From assembly GCF_001467945.1 (NCBI RefSeq), contig NZ_LNYQ01000013.1, positions 1,094,716 through 1,158,715 of the forward strand: a stretch of 64,000 nt of DNA, written 5' to 3'. The notes below the pieces were generated by a model. That model was not told the origin of the DNA. It did no database searches and was given only the letters and a program-made list of their open reading frames with translations. Shown piece after piece: positions 1 to 10,278 of the stretch. Position 1 is the stretch's first letter. Every line of letters begins with the position of its first letter. The position numbers were made by a program, and so were the translations under genes. This DNA is from Legionella parisiensis (GTDB taxonomy: Bacteria > Pseudomonadota > Gammaproteobacteria > Legionellales > Legionellaceae).

Positions 1-349
1 AATGTATCAACAAATACATTCGTTAAAAAATACCATTCATATTCTTTCGCGTTATGTTCCTATAGAGGAAAGAGATAACCCCGAGTTAAAACTTTGTATT
101 GCCCGTGGGCATCAATCTACGATTTCTTTAGTTCGCTTTTTATATAAACACGATGAAACTGAGTTTTCTTCAAAAGATTATGAGTTTTCCCGAAAAAGTA
201 TTTCGGAACGCATAAAACATGGCTATCTTGATGGACAAAAAGCCATCAAAAAATCTCCCTGGGACCAACCCGTCTCACACACAGCAGGTATTGCCGTATA
301 CGATATGTCCCCCAATCAACATTTAAAAGAGGAGCCTGAAAATGAATGA
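1..349 (+). CDS. Patatin-like phospholipase, C-terminal end (DUF3734 type), 5' partial
   Basis: The reading frame runs in from the left window edge, so only about the last 115 residues are present and the ATG at position 2 is probably an internal Met. The tail has the look of the DUF3734 domain that follows the patatin lipase domain, including a GYLDGQKAI motif near residue 75. The Ser-Asp catalytic dyad would lie outside the window. The stop overlaps the start of the acetoacetate decarboxylase gene by 8 bp, so the two are cotranscribed. In L. pneumophila a patatin gene (patD) is known in an operon with 3-hydroxybutyrate dehydrogenase (bdhA). By inference bdhA may lie just upstream. Family assignment is fairly good; the link to patD is a guess from context. 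Confidence 0.6.
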   Translation, partial: MYQQIHSLKNTIHILSRYVPIEERDNPELKLCIARGHQSTISLVRFLYKHDETEFSSKDYEFSRKSISERIKHGYLDGQKAIKKSPWDQPVSHTAGIAVYDMSPNQHLKEEPENE

Positions 350-1079
350 AGCAGAAGTAAAAAAGAATGCTTTTGCCATGCCACTCATCAGCCCATCTTA
401 TCCTCGTGGCCCTTACCGCTTTATTAACAGGGAATTCTTAATAATTACCTATGAAACGGATATCGATCTGCTCCGCGAAATAGTTCCCGCACCCTTAGAA
501 GTAGTAGAACCTTTGGTCAAGTTTGAATTCATTCGTATGCCTGATTCCACAGGATTTGGAGACTATACGGAATCAGGTCAGGTGATACCGGTACGTTATA
601 AAGGTAAAATGGGAGGCTACACACATGCCATGTTTTTGGATGATCTCCCACCTATAGCAGGCGGCCGCGAAATTTGGGGATTTCCCAAGAAACTGGCCCA
701 ACCTAAACTAGAAGTCGTTCATGAAACTCTATTAGGTACTCTAGAATATGGCCCTTATCGTGTTGCTACGGCAACCATGGGTTATAAATACGAAACCATG
801 GACTTGAAAAAAGTAGCTGAATCACTAAATACACCAAATTATTTACTTAAAATAATTCCTCATGTGGATGGCAGCGTTCGAATTTGTGAACTTGTTGAAT
901 ATTATCTTGCAGATGTTGATATCAAAGGGGCGTGGCAAGGACCCGCACAGTTGCAATTAGCACACCATGCATTAGCTCCGGTAGCTAACCTTCCCATACG
1001 ACGCATAGTAAGTGGTGTACATTTATTAACAGATCTCACTTTGCCTTATGGTCGTGTTGTTCACGATTATCTTAAATAA
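342..1079 (+). CDS. adc: Acetoacetate decarboxylase
   Basis: This cytoplasmic enzyme decarboxylates acetoacetate to acetone and CO2 through a Schiff base. The protein has 245 residues, the usual family length. The motif [10 protein letters not shown] at residues 110-119 carries the Schiff-base lysine (K116, equal to K115 of the clostridial enzyme) and the neighbouring lysine that lowers its pKa. R30 and E77 match the conserved Arg29 and Glu76. The ATG follows AGAGGAG at a normal distance and overlaps the upstream patatin gene by 8 bp, so translation is probably coupled. Together with a patatin lipase and a likely 3-hydroxybutyrate dehydrogenase upstream, it suggests a route for disposing of acetoacetate from lipid or polyhydroxybutyrate breakdown. 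That pathway role is inferred. Confidence 0.9.
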   Translation: MNEAEVKKNAFAMPLISPSYPRGPYRFINREFLIITYETDIDLLREIVPAPLEVVEPLVKFEFIRMPDSTGFGDYTESGQVIPVRYKGKMGGYTHAMFLDDLPPIAGGREIWGFPKKLAQPKLEVVHETLLGTLEYGPYRVATATMGYKYETMDLKKVAESLNTPNYLLKIIPHVDGSVRICELVEYYLADVDIKGAWQGPAQLQLAHHALAPVANLPIRRIVSGVHLLTDLTLPYGRVVHDYLK

Positions 1080-1121
1080 TGGATTTAAACGATTTAAAAA
1101 GGACTTGGAGATCGAATATAT

Positions 1122-2033
1122 ATGTTAATTATAGTAGGCTATTTAGTTATATTACTCTCTGTTTTTGGAGGCTTCGCTCTATCTGGCGGTCATCTTGCGG
1201 CGGTTTTTCAACCCATAGAATTGCTTATCATTGCTGGAGCAGCGGTAGGGTCGCTTATTGTAGCCAACAGTGTAACGGTATTAAAATCTCTCTTAAAAGC
1301 ATTGCCTAAAGTTTTTCGAGGAGAACAATCAGTTAAGGAAAATTCCAATGACCTATTAGGCCTGTTATACAATCTGTTGAATAAGTCGCGGCAGCAAGGA
1401 CTGATGTCATTAGAAACAGATATTGAAAACCCTCAAGAAAGTCCGATTTTTAATGCTTATCCTTCGCTCATGAAGAAACATCATATCATTGAGTTCATTT
1501 GCGATTACTTAAGATTGATCATTACTTCGAACATACAGCCTTTTCAGCTTGAAGCGTTAATTGATATGGAAATTGAAACCCATCATGAAGAAGAAATGAT
1601 CCCGGCAAATGCCTTAGCAAAACTTGCTGATGCCATGCCTGCTTTCGGTATTGTTGCTGCGGTTCTTGGCGTGGTCCATACGATGGAATCGATCAACTTA
1701 CCGCCACCAGAACTAGGGGTACTCATTGCTCATGCTCTTGTAGGAACCTTTTTAGGTATTTTAATTGGGTATGGATTTGTGGGTCCTGTAGCTTCAGCAA
1801 TGGAACATCAGGCCAATCAGACTCAATTGATACTGCACTCTATAAAAGCCACGATATTAGCAAGTCTACACAATAATCCACCTATTATTGCTGTTGAATT
1901 TGGACGTAAAGTTTTATTTTCTGCACAACGCCCTTCTTTTACCCAGCTTAATGAAGAAATTAAAAATTCCAAACCAGTGTCATCTTCATCTGGCTCTGAA
2001 GAAAACTCCGCTGCGGAAACGACACCGGGTTAA
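1122..2033 (+). CDS. motA: Flagellar motor stator protein MotA
   Basis: Inner-membrane subunit of the proton-driven flagellar stator. The 303-residue protein has two N-terminal hydrophobic segments (about residues 1-20 and 30-50), a cytoplasmic loop rich in charge (about 60-165), and two further membrane segments (about 170-190 and 205-230). The segment DAMPAFGIVAAVLG holds the conserved proline that couples ion flow to torque. A slightly long, Ser/Glu-rich C-terminus follows. It lies 12 bp before motB in the same direction, as in nearly all motAB operons. The ATG at 1122 is preceded by GGAG. Legionella genomes carry more than one stator pair, so which copy this is cannot be told here. I saw no convincing FliA promoter upstream. 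Confidence 0.88.
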   Translation: MLIIVGYLVILLSVFGGFALSGGHLAAVFQPIELLIIAGAAVGSLIVANSVTVLKSLLKALPKVFRGEQSVKENSNDLLGLLYNLLNKSRQQGLMSLETDIENPQESPIFNAYPSLMKKHHIIEFICDYLRLIITSNIQPFQLEALIDMEIETHHEEEMIPANALAKLADAMPAFGIVAAVLGVVHTMESINLPPPELGVLIAHALVGTFLGILIGYGFVGPVASAMEHQANQTQLILHSIKATILASLHNNPPIIAVEFGRKVLFSAQRPSFTQLNEEIKNSKPVSSSSGSEENSAAETTPG

Positions 2034-2045
2034 TGAGGTTACAGT

Positions 2046-2930
2046 ATGAGTGAAAACGGTGGTAAAGGAAAAACTGGTCCAACCCCTATAATTCGAAAAA
2101 TAAAAAAGAATAAGCACAAACTACATGGGGGATCATGGAAAATTGCTTTTGCTGATTTTGTTACAGCAATGATGGCTTTCTTTTTGTTAATGTGGTTGAT
2201 TGCTTCACTAAATAAAGCACAAAAAGATGGTATTTCCGAGTATTTTAAACAGCCCATGAAAATCACTTTTTTTGGCGGCGAGAACGTAGGTAATCAGCAA
2301 ATTAACCTTAAGGGTGGAGGACCTAATCTCAAAGACACCAATGGTCAAGTTTCTAAAACGGAGCTGTCATCCGCACCAAATAAAAAACCCCAAAATATTC
2401 AAGTAATTCAATCCACTGAAAATGAGACACAGAAACTCGAGGAATTAAAATCAAAAATTAATTTAAGTATCCAACAAGATCCTTCACTTTCTGGTTTAAA
2501 AAATCAATTAATCATGGAGGTAGTAAAAAATGGATTGCGTATCCAATTAATCGATAATCAGAAAAAACCCATGTTTGATGTGGGCTCAGACAAACTTAAT
2601 CCGGGAATGGAGCCGCTTTTTGCGCAGATCGCCAACCTACTTAAGACAGTTCCCAATAAAATTACTATTGAAGGACATACCGATGCCCATCCTTACCATA
2701 ATCCAGATGAATTAGAATATACCAACTGGGAGCTCTCCACCCAAAGAGCCAATGCTGCCCGCCGTGCTTTGGTTAAGGTAGGTTTGGATCCTGATAAAGT
2801 GATGCGCGTATCCGGCTTCGGATCAACTTTGCTTCTGAACACCAAAGATCCTTTCAGCCCAGAAAACAGACGAATTAGCATCATCGTCATTAAAAAAGGA
2901 GATGAAAAACAAGTGATGAAGAGTAAATAA
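2046..2930 (+). CDS. motB: Flagellar motor stator protein MotB
   Basis: Partner of MotA. It anchors the stator to peptidoglycan and carries the proton-binding aspartate. The N-terminal basic stretch is followed by a single membrane helix with the signature WKIAFADFVTAMMAFF, in which D37 is the ion-binding residue. Residues of about 60-150 form a variable periplasmic linker. An OmpA-type peptidoglycan-binding domain fills the C-terminal half, with TIEGHTDAHPY, LSTQRANAARRAL and the SGFGS/PENRRI elements. The length of 294 is typical. The start ATG follows GAGGTTAC, 12 bp after motA. A palindromic repeat starts 26 bp after the stop and may end the transcript. Confidence 0.92.
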   Translation: MSENGGKGKTGPTPIIRKIKKNKHKLHGGSWKIAFADFVTAMMAFFLLMWLIASLNKAQKDGISEYFKQPMKITFFGGENVGNQQINLKGGGPNLKDTNGQVSKTELSSAPNKKPQNIQVIQSTENETQKLEELKSKINLSIQQDPSLSGLKNQLIMEVVKNGLRIQLIDNQKKPMFDVGSDKLNPGMEPLFAQIANLLKTVPNKITIEGHTDAHPYHNPDELEYTNWELSTQRANAARRALVKVGLDPDKVMRVSGFGSTLLLNTKDPFSPENRRISIIVIKKGDEKQVMKSK

Positions 2931-2956
2931 CACTAATGACACCTTCAAAAGCAAAA

Positions 2957-3028
2957 TAGCCTGGCTGCTTGCAACAGGGATTTTCCTGGATATATTCCAG
3001 TGGTTCAGGGCTGTGAGCAGTCAGGCTA
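2957..3028. repeat. Family A palindromic repeat (TAGCCTGG...CAGGCTA)
   Basis: A dispersed inverted repeat with outer arms TAGCCTGG and CAGGCTA. The inside resembles the copy at 21447-21520 (both contain TGCTTGCA and GATTTTC). It starts 26 bp after the motB stop and ends before dps, which runs towards it, so it could serve as a bidirectional terminator. REP-like elements of this kind are common in Legionella. Confidence 0.7.
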
Positions 3029-3053
3029 TGATAATGGTTTTAGCAACAGAGTT

Positions 3054-3488
3054 CTAAGCAGCAGATGCGTTCAACATCCATCGTGCTTTTTCATGCGCAG
3101 CAATACGTTCACTGAGTAAAGCTACCGTTCCTTCATCATCATGTTCCTGAGCGAGTTTAACTGCTTTGTTTAAATCTTTAACCAGAATCCCATTGTCCTG
3201 GGCCAACTCACTCACCATCTGATTCGCATCAATATTGGAGTTGCCGTCTTGAATTGTTTTTAATTGGTTCAATATAGTAAAGGTAGCAGGTGCCTTATGA
3301 CCCAAAATCAGAATTCGCTCTGCAATTTCATCCACCGCTTCTGCCAATGCTCTATATTGCATTTCAAACAATTCATGCAAGCTTTTAAACTGAGCTCCCT
3401 TAACATGCCAGTGATAATTTTGTGTTTTAAGATATAAGGCGTATGTATCCGCTAAAACTATTTCCAACTTTTTAATTATTGCATCCAT
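3054..3488 (-). CDS. dps: Dps-family ferritin-like DNA-protection protein
   Basis: Member of the Dps/ferritin-like family, which forms a dodecameric shell that oxidises and stores iron and protects DNA against peroxide. The protein has about 144 residues in one domain. It carries the family's ferroxidase signature: NYHWHVKG with the ligand histidine near residue 27, followed by the HELFEMQY and VDEIAERI helix that supplies further acidic ligands across the subunit interface. Two adjacent ATG codons are possible. AGGAG lies only 2 nt before the first but 5 nt before the second, so the second (3488) was chosen. There is no lysine-rich N-terminal tail, so direct DNA binding is uncertain. It is transcribed alone, convergent to motAB. 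Confidence 0.88.
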   Translation of the reverse strand: MDAIIKKLEIVLADTYALYLKTQNYHWHVKGAQFKSLHELFEMQYRALAEAVDEIAERILILGHKAPATFTILNQLKTIQDGNSNIDANQMVSELAQDNGILVKDLNKAVKLAQEHDDEGTVALLSERIAAHEKARWMLNASAA

Positions 3489-3491
3489 CAT

Positions 3492-3796
3492 TACTCCTAA
3501 CTTTATAATTCCACATCATTGTGGACGATACATTGCAAAAATTCCAGGGTTTGTTCCATTTCCACTAGAGTCAATTAAATTTTGAATCACTAATTTTCTT
3601 TTTTATTCGGTAATTACTTGTGATATTCAATAATCTACCCTAATTTCCTGAACGTCTTCATAATTCATAACGAAATTACTTATTGTGTTAAAGGTTATTT
3701 TTTGTAACTATAAAGTTCGGCGTTCGTGAATGTATCACTTGCGTAAGCCCATTTGCATTTAACTGATGAATTTTATCTCACAACGGAGTGTCTGGC
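3492..3796. other. Intergenic region between divergent dps and the barrel protein
   Basis: About 300 bp of AT-rich DNA separating two divergently transcribed genes, so it should hold both promoters. I did not find a convincing -35/-10 pair or a recognisable Fur or OxyR site, and I see no coding potential. Confidence 0.5.
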
Positions 3797-4522
3797 ATGC
3801 ATCTTAGGTTAAAAAAAGTCGCGATCTTTTTGTTTACGGTAGTACTACTCCCTGCTTACGCAGGTGATATGGGGCCTGTAACATACAAAAAAGAGCAGGG
3901 TTTTTATGTAGTGGGACTTGCCACTTACAACGCATTTAATTTTAACCGAGCAGAGACTGCTTCTTTTTTTTCTCCCAATGCAATTACGCCACCAGCGGCT
4001 TCTATAGGAGATCATTGGGGATACTCCTTCGGAGTTGGTTATCGTTTCAATCCTTTTTTCCGAACAGATTTTCGAGTGCAAGGGCTGTCAGACATTCCTT
4101 TCTCAGTTACAGATGATGGAAATGAAACAGCTCACGGGCGAGTTGACACTTACACCTATATGATCAATGGGTATTTTTCTTATCCCCTGCCTATGAATCA
4201 TCGCATAGAACCTTATCTCGGTGGCGGTTTAGGTGCAGCAAACTCGAAAACCAATACCATTTATTGGCCTCTAGCGGTCCAACATGAATCAGGACTTACT
4301 ACCACCCGCTTTGCCTGGCAAGTCGGTGCAGGCAGCCTTTATCGAGTGACCGAGCACTTCGACATCGATATCAGCTACAGTTATCTAGCCATAGGCCAAA
4401 CGAGCAATAGCGGTCAATATGATGTAATAGCCTCGAACGGTGTCCCAGCTAGTGGCGCCCCCACCAGGTTTTTGCGAGTCTACAGTAATCAATTGAGCTT
4501 TGGACTGAATTATCGCGTTTAG
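3797..4522 (+). CDS. Outer-membrane beta-barrel protein (opacity/OmpA-like barrel)
   Basis: A 241-residue exported protein. A basic, hydrophobic signal peptide ends in LLPAYA before GDMGPV. The rest alternates aromatic and small polar residues in strands (for example YSFGVGYRFN, FRTDFRVQGL, YTYMINGYFSYPL, IEPYLGGGLGAA, FAWQVGAGSLYRV, FDIDISYSYL) and ends LSFGLNYRV, a terminal-phenylalanine-like strand pattern typical of outer-membrane proteins of 8-10 strands. A GTG at 3788 would extend it by three codons, but CGGAG is correctly spaced for the ATG at 3797. It stands alone. Legionella encodes many such barrels and the ligand or role is not evident. Confidence 0.75.
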   Translation: MHLRLKKVAIFLFTVVLLPAYAGDMGPVTYKKEQGFYVVGLATYNAFNFNRAETASFFSPNAITPPAASIGDHWGYSFGVGYRFNPFFRTDFRVQGLSDIPFSVTDDGNETAHGRVDTYTYMINGYFSYPLPMNHRIEPYLGGGLGAANSKTNTIYWPLAVQHESGLTTTRFAWQVGAGSLYRVTEHFDIDISYSYLAIGQTSNSGQYDVIASNGVPASGAPTRFLRVYSNQLSFGLNYRV

Positions 4523-4660
4523 ATTAATTGCTACCAAATAGCTTGTGGGCAGACCGTAATTAATAAACTGCTTATATCCCATATAATATATTATAAACCA
4601 TTCATTGGCTTTGATATTTAATGGGGTATATTTAATCCAAATGAGCAGAAATAGAGTAAT

Positions 4661-4688
4661 AAAAAACCCGCCATAAAGGCGGGTTTTT
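4661..4688 (-). terminator. Rho-independent terminator of groESL
   Basis: Read on the minus strand, AAAAACCCGCC pairs with GGCGGGTTTTTT around a short TTAT loop, giving a GC-rich stem with a T tract. It lies about 25 bp after the groEL stop. Confidence 0.88.
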
Positions 4689-4711
4689 AAAGGAATAGGA
4701 ACGAGAGAGGC

Positions 4712-6373
<1,662 letters not shown>

Positions 6374-6385
6374 CTAATGAAACGA

Positions 6386-6676
6386 TTACTTCTCGATTAC
6401 ACCCATGATGTCGTCTTCACGCATCACAACCAGTTCTTTACCGTCGATTTTCACTTCGGTACCTGAATATTTACCAAACAGGACGATATCTCCAACTTTT
6501 ACTGCTAAAGCGCGAACGTCACCGTTGTCTAAAATCTTACCAGCGCCAACAGCAATGATTTCACCGCGCATTGGTTTTTCAGTAGCGCTATCTGGAATAA
6601 CAATACCACCTGCTGTGGTACGCTCTTCTTCCATACGACGAACAACAACTCGATCGTGTAAAGGACGAATTTTCAT
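6386..6676 (-). CDS. groS: Co-chaperonin GroES (HtpA, Hsp10)
   Basis: Heptameric lid of the GroEL chamber. The 96-residue protein begins [14 protein letters not shown] and has the mobile loop ([15 protein letters not shown], about residues 17-31) whose IVI segment docks on GroEL. It also has the [20 protein letters not shown] beta strands of the family. ATCTCCTGATT read on the minus strand gives a good AGGAG before the ATG. It is the first gene of the groESL operon. Confidence 0.98.
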   Translation of the reverse strand: MKIRPLHDRVVVRRMEEERTTAGGIVIPDSATEKPMRGEIIAVGAGKILDNGDVRALAVKVGDIVLFGKYSGTEVKIDGKELVVMREDDIMGVIEK

Positions 6677-6733
6677 ACTTTTATCTCCTGATTAATTAAA
6701 CTTTAAAGTCAATTTGCAATGTTACTGATTGCC

Positions 6734-6761
6734 ATATGGGGTCAAGACAAAGAGTTTCAAG
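6734..6761 (-). promoter_or_regulatory. Sigma-32 heat-shock promoter of groESL
   Basis: On the minus strand CTTGAAA (6761-6755) is followed after 13 nt by CCCCATAT (6741-6734). These match the E. coli sigma-32 consensus elements CTTGAAA and CCCCATNT at allowed spacing. It lies about 58 bp before groES. I saw no CIRCE (HrcA) inverted repeat. Confidence 0.9.
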
Positions 6762-6867
6762 GGTAAAAATAAAAAAAATTTTTGGTTTTAATTTTATTCA
6801 CACTCCATGATGTTCTGATATAGTTACATATATGTTTTTACTCCTCTGTATTATAAAGGTTTTCAGA

Positions 6868-8613
6868 ATGAGAAAATGGTTTTTACTGTTATCCTGCTAT
6901 ATAACTACATTTGCTCTATATGCAAACCCGCTTCCTGCTGCAGAAGTATTCCATGTCAATGTCAGTAAAATTGATCCTAATACTTTTGCCATCAATTTTC
7001 AGGTAAAGCCAAATTATTTTCTTTACAGTGATCGCATTAAATTAACTGAAAATACGAACGGTGCAATTCACTTAGGCCCTTTGCGTCTCCCACCAACAGA
7101 GCAAAAAGTGGACAAACAAGGACATAAGTATACTGTTTATCGCAATCAAGTTTCCATTCCTGTTGGAATTTTAGGGGATAAACAAGGAACAGCCTTAATT
7201 GATTTGCATTATCAGGGTTGTTCTGATGATGGTTTTTGTTATGCCCCTGAAACGAAAACAGTTCAGCTTACCATAGATGACAGTTTGGCGTTAGCGCAAG
7301 TAAATCTGAAACAGCCTCAAAATACTCAAACCGCAGACACTGAAGAATCACAAAATGACAGCATCGCTAAAATCTTTTTAAGCCACAACTGGCTACTGAT
7401 TCTGCTTACTTTTTATGGTTTTGGTTTGCTTTTATCATTCACCCCATGCATTTTACCAATGGTTCCAGTTTTATCCGGGATTGTTATTGGCCACGGTAAG
7501 GAAATTACAACAAGCAAAGCCTTTTTTCTCTCATTAAGTTATGTGCTAAGCATGTCAATTACCTATTCCATCCTTGGTGCAGTAGTTGCCTTGCTTGGAG
7601 CCAATCTGCAAATTAGCATGCAATCTCCTTGGTCCATTGGCGTGTTTAGCCTGATTTTTGTTCTATTGGCCTTATCCATGTTTGGATTTTATGAATTCAA
7701 ACTACCGCATTCCTGGCAGGCAAAAATACACGGTTCCAGCAATCAACGAGGCGGCCACTACCTTGGGGCAGCAATAATGGGTTGTCTCTCTACATTAATC
7801 CTTTCGCCTTGTGTTACTGCCCCATTGATTGGAGTGCTAACCTACATTGCCCAAAGTGGCAATGTTCTTTTAGGGTGCCTGACTTTGTTCGTTTTAGGCC
7901 TGGGGATGGGCACACCATTACTTCTCATAGGTACTTCCGCAGGTAGATGGTTGCCGGAGACGGGCAACTGGATGAATACCATCAAGGCACTGTTCGGCAT
8001 TTTTTTTATTGCCGTTGCCATTGAGCTTGTTTCTCGAATAGCCCCCCCTTTAGCCAGCATGATCTTATGGGCATGCTTATTCATTTTTTCCGGAATTTAC
8101 AGCGGTGCTCTTACATATTCTGCAACACATCGCGAGAAATTCAACCAAGGAATAGGACTTATCTTACTCGTCTATGGTTTCTTGATTTTGGTAGGCGCGA
8201 GCATGGGTGCAACAAATCCCTTACAACCCTTAACAATCCAACCAGCAAGCGCTTCCCCAGCTCGGACACAGGGCGAGCAGAATTTAAGCACGATTAAACA
8301 AGCCATCGCAGATGCTCGCGGCACACCGGTAATGCTAGATTTTTATGCTGACTGGTGTACCTCATGTAAAGTGATGGAAGCAACTACATTTAAAGATCCT
8401 CGTGTGCAAAAGGCCTTAACGCGTTTTAGTGTGATTAAAATTAATGTCACAAAAAATAACGCAGACAATAAAGCGCTACTCAATTACTTCCATGTTATAG
8501 CCCCACCTACTTTTATTTTTTTAGATACTCAAGGCAATGAGATCAACGAACTCAAATTGGTTGGTGAAATTTCTGCAAATAAATTTTTAACCATTTTAAA
8601 GAAAATAAATTAG
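6868..8613 (+). CDS. dsbD: Thiol:disulfide interchange protein DsbD
   Basis: Inner-membrane protein that carries electrons from cytoplasmic thioredoxin to periplasmic DsbC, DsbG and cytochrome c maturation. After a signal peptide (MRKWFLLLSCYITTFALYA) comes the periplasmic alpha domain with its cysteine pair in QGCSDDGFCYAPET. Next is a membrane domain of about eight helices with cysteines in FTPCILPMVP and LSPCVTAPL. The C-terminal thioredoxin-like gamma domain has DFYADWCTSCKVME. All three redox pairs are intact. An in-frame ATG at 6832 would add 12 residues before the signal peptide; the ATG at 6868 gives a cleaner leader. The protein has 581 residues, normal for the family. It is divergent from groESL. 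Confidence 0.95.
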   Translation: MRKWFLLLSCYITTFALYANPLPAAEVFHVNVSKIDPNTFAINFQVKPNYFLYSDRIKLTENTNGAIHLGPLRLPPTEQKVDKQGHKYTVYRNQVSIPVGILGDKQGTALIDLHYQGCSDDGFCYAPETKTVQLTIDDSLALAQVNLKQPQNTQTADTEESQNDSIAKIFLSHNWLLILLTFYGFGLLLSFTPCILPMVPVLSGIVIGHGKEITTSKAFFLSLSYVLSMSITYSILGAVVALLGANLQISMQSPWSIGVFSLIFVLLALSMFGFYEFKLPHSWQAKIHGSSNQRGGHYLGAAIMGCLSTLILSPCVTAPLIGVLTYIAQSGNVLLGCLTLFVLGLGMGTPLLLIGTSAGRWLPETGNWMNTIKALFGIFFIAVAIELVSRIAPPLASMILWACLFIFSGIYSGALTYSATHREKFNQGIGLILLVYGFLILVGASMGATNPLQPLTIQPASASPARTQGEQNLSTIKQAIADARGTPVMLDFYADWCTSCKVMEATTFKDPRVQKALTRFSVIKINVTKNNADNKALLNYFHVIAPPTFIFLDTQGNEINELKLVGEISANKFLTILKKIN

Positions 8614-8894
8614 GGAGCTGTTTATATATCGCAGGCATCCCTGCGCAGGGAGGGATATAGTCACATTGCACATTTCTTAATAGATTGAATACGATTAGTC
8701 ATTTTTCCAGCTGATGTGTTGTAAAATCATAGAGTTATGATCTTTTTTTACAACTTTCCTTCCGTTGTAATGATTGGTTTGATTTCTTTTTTCTACCCCA
8801 TACCCGAAAATTAATTAACCACAAATCCTAATCTTATCCCATCGTAAATTTTTTTAAGGTGTTTATGACTATTTTATAATTTTTTTGAATAAAA
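8614..8894. other. AT-rich intergenic region before the pterin-like operon
   Basis: Non-coding DNA between dsbD and the promoter at 8895. A short GC-rich palindrome (CATCCCTGCGCAGGGAGGG, near 8636) follows dsbD and may be a terminator or degraded repeat. The rest is very AT-rich. I found no FMN riboswitch, although the next gene carries riboflavin-pathway domains. Confidence 0.45.
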
Positions 8895-8923
8895 TTTGAC
8901 CCATACTCTTAATGAACTATAGT
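8895..8923 (+). promoter_or_regulatory. Putative sigma-70 promoter of the pterin-like operon
   Basis: TTTGAC (8895-8900), 17-nt spacer, TATAGT (8918-8923). Transcription would start near 8930, giving a leader of about 45 nt before the ATG at 8977. That is too short for an FMN riboswitch. The call is by consensus only. Confidence 0.55.
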
Positions 8924-8976
8924 TATAAAGGCACTGAGAAACATAAGAGTCGGAGATTCCGTCTAAGGATCAGATT

Positions 8977-10278
8977 ATGGATAATCAGCTCATTGTTAAA
9001 AAAGAAGTTTCTGCTGCAATTCCTTCAAAATATGGTTCTTTTGAACTTTCATTATTTACTACAAATCAAGATGATAAAGAACATCTTTTACTTACATTTG
9101 GAGCAGTACACAATGCAGATGATATTTTAGTACGAATACACTCAGAATGCATGACGGGCGATATTCTGGGCTCTTTACGTTGCGATTGCGGTGAGCAACT
9201 GCAAATGAGTATGAGCCAAATTGCTATCGAAGGCCGCGGCATTATTATTTACCTCCGACAAGAAGGAAGAGGAATTGGCTTAATTAACAAATTGCATACC
9301 TACAATTTGCAGGATCAGGGAAAAGACACCGTCGACGCCAATCTCGAGCTAGGTCATGAAGAAGATGAGCGCTCTTATGAAGTGGCTGCTCATATTCTAA
9401 AGGAGTTACAGATTAAATCCCTGCGGTTGCTTACTAATAATCCTCAAAAAATAGAGGCACTAAATCAGTATAATTTGAACGTTATCTCAAGAGTTCCAAT
9501 AAAAGGCTCCATTCATCCTCAAAATGCTTTTTATCTATTAACTAAAAAGCAAAAAATGAATCATTTTTTTGAAGAGAATGATCTTAGAGAATTGTATGAA
9601 AAATGTTCCTCTTTATTTAAAAAAAGAAAACCTGTCGTTACCTTGGCTTATGCACAAAGCCTGGATGGATCTATTTCATTTCACCGAAAGAAAAGACTCA
9701 TGCTCAGTTCCCAAGAGTCGCTGGTGATGACACATAAGTTACGTTCCGAAAATGATGCAATATTGGTTGGGGTAGGTACAGTAATTGCCGATGATCCCCT
9801 TCTCACAGTTCGCCACTATAAAGGAAAAAATCCACAAGTAGTTATTTTAGACAGTAAGCTTCGCACTCCTTTAACTGCGCGTGTTCTAAAAAACTCCAAT
9901 CCACCGATCATTTTTACTACAAATCAAGCCGATCTTGAAAAACAAAAACTACTTACAGAAATGAAGGCTAAAGTCGTTGTAGTGAACTCAACTCCAGATG
10001 GTCGTACTGATTTAAGTCAAACTCTAGAACAATTATTTATTTTGGGTATTGAAACGGTAATGGTTGAAGGAGGAAGAGGCATTATTACTAATTTCATCAG
10101 TGAAAATCACGTGGATAAGGTAATTATCACTGTAGCTCCGATTTTTGTCGGTGGCATTTCTGTTCTATCAAAAGAAATTAAGGACACTTTCGGTTTTCCT
10201 CAATTAAAAAATGTACTTCAATACAAATTAGGCAAAGATATAATTATAATGGCAGATATAGAAAGGAATCTCACTTGA
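8977..10278 (+). CDS. GTP cyclohydrolase II fused to RibD-type reductase domain
   Basis: A 433-residue two-domain enzyme. Residues 1-195 are GTP cyclohydrolase II (RibA), which opens GTP to 2,5-diamino-6-ribosylamino-pyrimidinone phosphate. The zinc cysteines are C58, C69 and C71 (LRCDCGEQL), and YLRQEGRGIGL and LQDQGKDTVDAN match the catalytic core. Residues 218-430 are the reductase half of RibD (RibD_C), with LAYAQSLDGSI, AILVGVGTVIADDPLLTVR and the NADPH site VMVEGGRGI. The deaminase half of RibD is missing, and so is RibB. This is not the usual RibBA or RibDG arrangement. The ATG follows AAGGA at good spacing. It is the first gene of a tight four-gene operon (4-bp overlap with the next). 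It most likely makes a reduced diaminopyrimidine for a special product rather than bulk riboflavin; that is inference. Confidence 0.88.
   Translation: MDNQLIVKKEVSAAIPSKYGSFELSLFTTNQDDKEHLLLTFGAVHNADDILVRIHSECMTGDILGSLRCDCGEQLQMSMSQIAIEGRGIIIYLRQEGRGIGLINKLHTYNLQDQGKDTVDANLELGHEEDERSYEVAAHILKELQIKSLRLLTNNPQKIEALNQYNLNVISRVPIKGSIHPQNAFYLLTKKQKMNHFFEENDLRELYEKCSSLFKKRKPVVTLAYAQSLDGSISFHRKKRLMLSSQESLVMTHKLRSENDAILVGVGTVIADDPLLTVRHYKGKNPQVVILDSKLRTPLTARVLKNSNPPIIFTTNQADLEKQKLLTEMKAKVVVVNSTPDGRTDLSQTLEQLFILGIETVMVEGGRGIITNFISENHVDKVIITVAPIFVGGISVLSKEIKDTFGFPQLKNVLQYKLGKDIIIMADIERNLT

Noticed and set aside
8614..8976. FMN riboswitch before the RibA fusion
   Set aside because: The predicted leader is only about 45 nt and I see none of the conserved FMN aptamer stems.
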